Source: JAEUOS01 sp040382235 | Lineage (GTDB): Bacteria > Pseudomonadota > Gammaproteobacteria > Burkholderiales > JAEUOS01 | Assembly (NCBI GenBank): GCA_040382235.1 | Contig: JBEIFV010000011.1 | Span: 1 to 64,000, forward strand | Reading direction: 5' to 3' | DNA: 64,000 bases | The notes under the pieces: model-generated | Seen by the model: the letters and a program-made list of their open reading frames with translations, nothing else | The model's database searches: none | What the model was told of the DNA's origin: nothing | Program-made: the position numbers and the translations under genes | Shown here: positions 59,212-64,000 of the stretch, piece by piece | Numbering within the stretch: the stretch's first letter is position 1 | Layout of the letters: every line of letters begins with the position of its first letter

Positions 59212-61338
59212 ATGGAACGTTCTTTCAAGGAAGAAGTAAAGCTCCTCAAACTGGGGAAGGGTGACACCTTTCACGGCGAAGGCATTCTGGCGGTGACCAA
59301 GGCCTTGCTGCAGTCGGGGGTGTCATATGTCGGCGGCTACCAGGGCGCGCCGATCTCGCACCTGATCGATGTGCTGGCCGATGCCAGCGAGTTCATGAAG
59401 GAACTCGGCATCCATTTCGAGGCCAACGCATCGGAAGCCGGCGCCGCCGCGATGCTGGGCGCCTCGATCAATTATCCGATGCGCGGCGCGGTGACCTGGA
59501 AGTCGACCGTGGGCACCAATGTGGCCTCCGACGCGCTGGCCAACCTGGCCTCGTCCGGCGTCAAGGGCGGTGCGGTGATCATCATCGGCGAGGATTACGG
59601 CGAGGGCTCCTCGATCATGCAGGAGCGCAGCCACGCCTTTGCGATGAAGTCGCAGATGTGGCTGCTCGATCCGCGCCCCAACCTGCCCTCGATCGTCAAC
59701 GCGGTCGAGAAGGCATTCGAGCTTTCCGAAGCTTCGAGCACGCCGGTGTTCGTCGAGCTGCGCATCCGCGCCTGCCATGTGCATGGCTCGTTTGAATGCA
59801 AGGACAACGTGGAGGCGAAGATTTCGCGCAATGCGCTGCTGCAGGAGCCGGTGTTCGAATACGCCAACATCGTGCTGCCGCCCTCCTCCTACGCACAGGA
59901 AAAGCACAAGATCGAGCACCGCTGGCCGGCCGCGGTCGAATTCATCAAGCGCGAAAAGTTGAACGAAACCTTCGACGGGCCGCTCTCCGACATCGGCATC
60001 GTGTTGCAGGGCGGCATGTACAACGCGGTGATCCGCGCGCTGCAGCAACTGAACCTGGCCGATGCCTTCGGCGCCACCCAGGTGCCGCTGTACGTGATGA
60101 ATGTGACCTATCCCTTGATTCCGGACGAGCTCTCCGCCTTCTGTGCCGGCAAGCGCTCGGTGCTGATGATCGAGGAAGGGCAGCCGAATTTCATCGAGGA
60201 TGCGCTGCATGCGATTTTGCGCAAAGCAGATATCCAGACCAAGGTGTACGGCAAGGATGTGCTGCCGATGGCCGGTGAATACACCGGCGAGGTGATGCTG
60301 GCGGGCCTTTCCAAATACATTGCCAATGCCGCACCGCGCGGCCTTGACGCGACGCCGATCGCCGCCGCGCCCGAGGTGCTCGTGGCGAACAAGCAAAAGG
60401 CGCTCGCGCTGATGGGCGGTGCCGTGCCCAACCGGCCGCCGGGCTTTTGCGTCGGTTGCCCGGAACGTCCGGTGTTCTCGGCCATGAAACTGCTGGAGCG
60501 CGAAGCCGGCGGCTACCATGTCTCGGCCGACATCGGCTGCCATTTGTTTTCTTCGCTGCCGCCTTTCAACATCGGCAATACCGTGCTGGGCTATGGCCTG
60601 GGGCTGGCCAGCAACTCGGCGATCGGCCCCTTGTTCGCCAAGCGCAGCATCACCGTGATGGGTGACGGCGGCTTCTGGCACAACGGCTTGTCGTCCGGCG
60701 TGTCCAACGCGGTGTTCAACAACGACGACGGTATTCTGGTGATCATGAAAAACGGCTACACCTCGGCCACCGGCACCCAGGAAGTGCCCTCGAGCCCGCA
60801 TCAAAGCCAGGAGCATCGGGCCACCGACATGGGCATCGAACGCACCTTGACCGGCATGGGCATCAAGTGGATGAAGACCGTAGACAACTACAAGGTCGCC
60901 AATACGCTGACCGTGCTGCGCGATGCGATGACCAGCCCGTTCAAGGGGCTCAAGGTGATCATCGCCGAAGGCGAATGCATGCTCGAGCAGCAGCGCCGTA
61001 TCAAACCGATCAACGCCGAAAAAATGAGGCGCGGCGAGCGCGTGGTGCGGGTGCGCTACGGTGTCGATGAAGACACCTGCACCGGCGACCACTCCTGCAT
61101 CCGCCTCTCCGGCTGCCCCTCGCTCACCATCAAGGATTCGACCGACCCCTTGAAGGTCGACCCGGTGGCGCATGTCAACAACAACTGCGTCGGCTGCGGC
61201 CTGTGCGGCGAAGTGGCGCATGCGGCGGTATTGTGCCCCTCGTTCTTTCGTGCCGAAATCGTGCAAAACACCGGCTGGTGGGACCGCTTCAAGGCAAAGT
61301 TACGCAGCGCGGTGATCGGCGCGCTGCAACCGGCATGA
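59212..61338 (+). CDS. iorA: Indolepyruvate ferredoxin oxidoreductase, alpha subunit
   Basis: 708-residue oxidative decarboxylase of aryl pyruvates, giving aryl-acetyl-CoA. The N-terminal part has the pyrimidine/TPP-binding fold (YVGGYQGAPISHL); the TPP pyrophosphate motif is GDGGFWHNGLSSGVSNAV. A C-terminal ferredoxin region has CTGDHSCIRLSGCPSL and CVGCGLCGEVAHAAVLC for two iron-sulfur clusters. AAAGGAATTGGCG precedes the ATG at 59212. Its stop overlaps the beta-subunit start (ATGA). The alpha and beta genes should form one operon. Confidence 0.9.
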   Translation: MERSFKEEVKLLKLGKGDTFHGEGILAVTKALLQSGVSYVGGYQGAPISHLIDVLADASEFMKELGIHFEANASEAGAAAMLGASINYPMRGAVTWKSTVGTNVASDALANLASSGVKGGAVIIIGEDYGEGSSIMQERSHAFAMKSQMWLLDPRPNLPSIVNAVEKAFELSEASSTPVFVELRIRACHVHGSFECKDNVEAKISRNALLQEPVFEYANIVLPPSSYAQEKHKIEHRWPAAVEFIKREKLNETFDGPLSDIGIVLQGGMYNAVIRALQQLNLADAFGATQVPLYVMNVTYPLIPDELSAFCAGKRSVLMIEEGQPNFIEDALHAILRKADIQTKVYGKDVLPMAGEYTGEVMLAGLSKYIANAAPRGLDATPIAAAPEVLVANKQKALALMGGAVPNRPPGFCVGCPERPVFSAMKLLEREAGGYHVSADIGCHLFSSLPPFNIGNTVLGYGLGLASNSAIGPLFAKRSITVMGDGGFWHNGLSSGVSNAVFNNDDGILVIMKNGYTSATGTQEVPSSPHQSQEHRATDMGIERTLTGMGIKWMKTVDNYKVANTLTVLRDAMTSPFKGLKVIIAEGECMLEQQRRIKPINAEKMRRGERVVRVRYGVDEDTCTGDHSCIRLSGCPSLTIKDSTDPLKVDPVAHVNNNCVGCGLCGEVAHAAVLCPSFFRAEIVQNTGWWDRFKAKLRSAVIGALQPA

Positions 61339-62873
61339 ACGACAAACCCATCACCATCCTGATCGCCGCGCTCGGCGGCGAAGGCGGCGGCGTACTGGCC
61401 GACTGGCTGCGCGACGCCGGCACCGCCGCCGGCTTGCCGGTGCAGAGCACCTCCATTCCCGGCGTGGCACAACGCACCGGCGCCACCACCTATTACCTGG
61501 AGATCTTTCCCACACCCTGGGCGCAACTGGCCGGCAAGCGCCCGGTGCTGGCACTCACCCCCACGCCGGGAAATGTCGATTTGATGGTGGCCTCCGAACT
61601 GGTCGAAGCCGGTCGCGCGCTGCAAAACGGCTGGGTCACCCAGCGCACCACGCTGATCGCCTCCAGCCACCGCATCTACGCCACCATCGAAAAAATGCCG
61701 ATGGCCGACGGCCGCTTCGAGAGCCAGCGCATCCTGGACGCCGCACCGCAACTGGCCGGCCGCGCCGTGCTGTTCGACATGGCCGAAGCCGCGCAACAAG
61801 CCGGCACGGTGATCTCGGCGGTGATGTTCGGCGCGATGGCAGGCTCGGGCAAGCTGCCGCTCTCACGAGCCATGTGCGAGGAGGCGATCAAGGCTTCCGG
61901 CAAGGGCGTGGAAGCGAGCCTGCGCGGGTTTGGTGCCGGGTTCAATGCCGCGGTCAGCGACAGCGCCATCGCCACCGCGAACACGAAGCCGGCGGCTTCC
62001 AGCCCGGGTACCGATCCCACAGCACAAGGGTTCCCGCAACATGCCCACCACCTGATCAGCGAAGGCATCAAGCGCCTCGCCGATTACCAGGACGCCGCCT
62101 ACGTCAAGCTCTACCTCGAACGCCTGAAGCCGATCGCGCACCATGACGCGCAAATCGGCAAGCTCACCGCTGAAACCGCACGTTACCTGGCGCTGTGGAT
62201 GAGCTTCGAAGACCTGATCCGCGTGGCCGACCTCAAAACCCGCAAGAGCCGCTTCGCCCGCGTGCGCGACGAAGTGCGCGCCAAGCCGGAAGAACCGATC
62301 CACATCATCGAATTCTTGAAGCCGGGCTTAGACGAAATCACCGGCATGCTGCCGCCCGCCATGGCCAAGAGCGTCCACGCCTGGGCGGTGAAACGCGGCT
62401 GGGAGCACAAACTCTCGATCGGCATGCACATCAAGACCAACTCGATTGTGGGCTTCGCCATGCTGCGCACGGTGGCCGGCATGCGCTTCTGGCGCCGCCG
62501 CACCGCGCGCTTTGCCGAGGAGCAGAAACTGATCGAACGCTGGCTCTCCGCGATCGTCAAGGCCGCGCAAACCAGCCCGCGCCTGGCCTACGAGATCGCC
62601 CTCACCGCACGCCTGATCAAGGGCTATGGCGACACCAACAAGCGCGGCAAGGCCAACTTTGGGCGCATCTTTGACAACCTGGTTGAGGGGTCGGCCGTGG
62701 CTGGCGACGAAGCGAAAGCGGATGCCATTTTCGCGGCGCGTGAAGCGGCGCTGGCGGACCCGGAAGGGAAGAATCTCGATCGCGCGTTAGGCAAGCACGG
62801 CATCGCACCGCAGCCGGTACGGGAAGTGCCGATCCGCTTTGTGAAGGATGCGGTGCGCAAGGCGGCGCAATAG
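61335..62873 (+). CDS. Indolepyruvate oxidoreductase beta-like subunit with C-terminal extension
   Basis: 512-residue protein. Residues 1-about 190 are the 2-oxoacid oxidoreductase gamma/beta fold (ALGGEGGGVLADWLRDAG, STSIPGVAQRTGATTYYLE). The remaining 300 are a helical domain of the DUF6537 kind, as in fused aryl-pyruvate oxidoreductases. The ATG at 61335 overlaps the alpha stop. A frame opening earlier (61203) runs inside the alpha gene and is not used. Substrate likely an aryl pyruvate or phenylpyruvate. Confidence 0.85.
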   Translation: MNDKPITILIAALGGEGGGVLADWLRDAGTAAGLPVQSTSIPGVAQRTGATTYYLEIFPTPWAQLAGKRPVLALTPTPGNVDLMVASELVEAGRALQNGWVTQRTTLIASSHRIYATIEKMPMADGRFESQRILDAAPQLAGRAVLFDMAEAAQQAGTVISAVMFGAMAGSGKLPLSRAMCEEAIKASGKGVEASLRGFGAGFNAAVSDSAIATANTKPAASSPGTDPTAQGFPQHAHHLISEGIKRLADYQDAAYVKLYLERLKPIAHHDAQIGKLTAETARYLALWMSFEDLIRVADLKTRKSRFARVRDEVRAKPEEPIHIIEFLKPGLDEITGMLPPAMAKSVHAWAVKRGWEHKLSIGMHIKTNSIVGFAMLRTVAGMRFWRRRTARFAEEQKLIERWLSAIVKAAQTSPRLAYEIALTARLIKGYGDTNKRGKANFGRIFDNLVEGSAVAGDEAKADAIFAAREAALADPEGKNLDRALGKHGIAPQPVREVPIRFVKDAVRKAAQ

Positions 62874-62896
62874 AGCCGCAACGGCGGCGGGGTCCG

Positions 62897-63454
62897 TTAC
62901 GCGAACATATGTAGCTGCTCGTGGCTTAGCGCCTCGATTCTCTTGGTCAAGTTCAACTTCTCATCGGCTTTGTGACGGGCCTGTTCAGACATACGAGCCA
63001 CCAGCGCCTGAAGTTGCGCAACGTCGCCGACGTTCATGAATTCGCGGCTCTTGTTGACGAACACAGCCGACTTCCTCTTGCGACTTAACAGTTCAATCAC
63101 GTTGCCAAGAGTGCCGGTACTGGCTACGTCCCACATCATCAACCCATAGTCCGCCGCTTCGGCCATGGCCAGGTCTTTCGCGGTGAAATACGCGCGTGTG
63201 CCGGGTGTGAAATCGGTGGTGACGCTGCGGATCGGCCAGTTTCCGACGTTGTTGCGCGCCCGCGAACCGCTGCAGTAAACCGTGGTCTTGCTGCCGCCTT
63301 GCTCGAACAGATAGGTCTGGATGGCGGTGTCAGCGCCATCCGCGTCGCCCACGACCACATTGAAGCCGGACGCGATGACCTTGTCGATACGATCCTTGAA
63401 TTTGCGATCCAAGCGCTTGATCTTGATCGAGCCGGCGATGAAGACTGTGGTCAT
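62897..63454 (-). CDS. SLOG-domain protein (YspA/YpsA-like)
   Basis: 185-residue Rossmann-like protein. The first 80 residues contain MTTVFIAGSIKIKRLDRKF and GFNVVVGDADGADTAIQ, the GDADGAD signature of YspA-type SLOG domains that bind nucleotides or their derivatives. Later CSGSRARNN and a helical tail (VAQLQALVARMSEQAR). It begins 5 bases after the stop of the phosphoribosyltransferase, with GGAGG straddling that stop, so the two form one unit. A nucleotide-signalling or defence role is inferred from SLOG biology only. Confidence 0.75.
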   Translation of the reverse strand: MTTVFIAGSIKIKRLDRKFKDRIDKVIASGFNVVVGDADGADTAIQTYLFEQGGSKTTVYCSGSRARNNVGNWPIRSVTTDFTPGTRAYFTAKDLAMAEAADYGLMMWDVASTGTLGNVIELLSRKRKSAVFVNKSREFMNVGDVAQLQALVARMSEQARHKADEKLNLTKRIEALSHEQLHMFA

Positions 63455-63458
63455 CCGC

Positions 63459-64000
63459 TTACCTCCATGTCAGCGCAGCGACGTAGATTTTTCGCACTTT
63501 GGGGTAGCTACGCAGGGCTGCGCATGCGGCTTCCATCGAGGCACCCGTTGCATACAGGTCATCCACGATCAGCGCGTTCCATTCGCCTTCACCGCTTATC
63601 TGATCATTGACACTGAAGCTATCCTTGAGCGCGGCGGCCTTTTCAGCCTTGCTGGTGAGATCCTTGAGTTGCTTGCCATTACGCTTTTTGCGCAGCAAAT
63701 CCTCAAACACGGGAATCTTCACGATTCTCCCAAGAGCTTCGGTCAACTCGGTGACGGGCTGCCGTGCGCGAATGTTTGACGCCGGCATCGGGATCAGGAT
63801 TTCGACATTCTTGTAACGTGGGTAGAGGTTGGCGGCCATTTCCGCGGCGAGCAGCGGAATCTGCTTCCAATCGTGCCGATACTTGAGCTGGAACAATGCT
63901 TCGCCCACTTCAGACCTCAGCGTGTCGAACTGCGCGTGGCCCTGCGCATTGTCGCCGGTGTAGATACTTGACAGCACGTGCTTGTCGAGGACGTAACCCA
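63459..64000 (-). CDS. ComF-type phosphoribosyltransferase (5' end beyond the window)
   Basis: Phosphoribosyltransferase with the PRPP-binding motif ALIVDDLYATGAS and a preceding helical half (IPMPASNIRARQPVTELTEAL), like ComF. The internal GTG at 63977 is not the real start because the frame stays open to the window edge with a plausible sequence (GYVLDKHVLSS). The product may transfer phosphoribose in nucleotide salvage or signalling. It pairs with the SLOG gene downstream, a combination that looks like a conflict system. Confidence 0.78.
   Translation of the reverse strand, partial: GYVLDKHVLSSIYTGDNAQGHAQFDTLRSEVGEALFQLKYRHDWKQIPLLAAEMAANLYPRYKNVEILIPMPASNIRARQPVTELTEALGRIVKIPVFEDLLRKKRNGKQLKDLTSKAEKAAALKDSFSVNDQISGEGEWNALIVDDLYATGASMEAACAALRSYPKVRKIYVAALTWR

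Noticed and set aside
1..64000. CRISPR arrays, rRNA or tRNA genes
   Set aside because: No evenly spaced repeats and no tRNA or rRNA sequence were recognised on either strand.

Overview
This is a GC-rich chromosomal window whose gene content and order point to a Betaproteobacterium, probably Burkholderiales or Rhodocyclales-like. The evidence is the run gpmA-envC-ctpA-moeB, the slmA / HAD nucleotidase / argB set, Bug-type solute receptors, a cytosolic salicylyl-CoA/gentisate route and Tat-exported Sox proteins. I assign no genus.

Region 1 (0.1-6 kb) is core housekeeping: phosphoglycerate mutase, a degenerate LytM (EnvC-type) hydrolase activator, a CtpA protease and a MoeB/ThiF-type E1, then slmA and a HAD nucleotidase on the other strand. 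Region 2 (6.1-14.9 kb) is a thiosulfate-oxidation (Sox) cluster, soxCD-YZ-A-X-B, followed by DsrE-like, HbpS-like and thioredoxin-like genes. It lies between the nucleotidase and argB, which I expect to be adjacent in relatives, so it looks inserted. The last gene (TlpA/SoxW-like) has an in-frame TGA just before its CxxC motif. Region 3 (15-20 kb) holds argB, a candidate structured small RNA with CU-rich loops, hsp20, a CWC protein, cobT, a RidA-like gene and an MFS transporter.

Region 4 (20.2-47.9 kb) is catabolic and transport DNA. A GST / CoA ligase / fused salicylyl-CoA 5-hydroxylase-flavin oxidoreductase operon diverges from a RidA / glutaryl-CoA dehydrogenase-like operon, with one operator-like inverted repeat between them. 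It is followed by a Bug receptor, two tandem metallo-beta-lactamase-fold hydrolases, a Rieske dioxygenase operon, an SDR, gentisate 1,2-dioxygenase, a QueG-like pair with a PaaK-like ligase, and ABC and TRAP receptors. The parts fit uptake and ring cleavage of hydroxybenzoates through salicylyl-CoA, gentisyl-CoA and gentisate.

Region 5 (45.9-58 kb) is an accessory island: five complete toxin-antitoxin modules, one solitary toxin, one decayed antitoxin (39 kb), a decayed IS91-family transposase and a frameshifted ABC receptor. It also carries a diversity-generating retroelement (DGR) with an Avd-type accessory gene, an Asn/AAC-rich template repeat, and a reverse transcriptase that has lost an internal segment including catalytic motif A. 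No variable-repeat target was seen. One toxin-antitoxin module sits between the two membrane subunits of the TRAP transporter and overlaps the second by ATGA.

Region 6 (58-64 kb) holds a ModA-like protein without a signal peptide, a two-gene indolepyruvate:ferredoxin oxidoreductase, and at the right edge a phosphoribosyltransferase + SLOG-domain pair that may be a conflict or nucleotide-signalling module. Several genes carry single-base or single-codon lesions (30.1, 53.3 and 14.5 kb), so assembly accuracy should be checked before calling them all pseudogenes.
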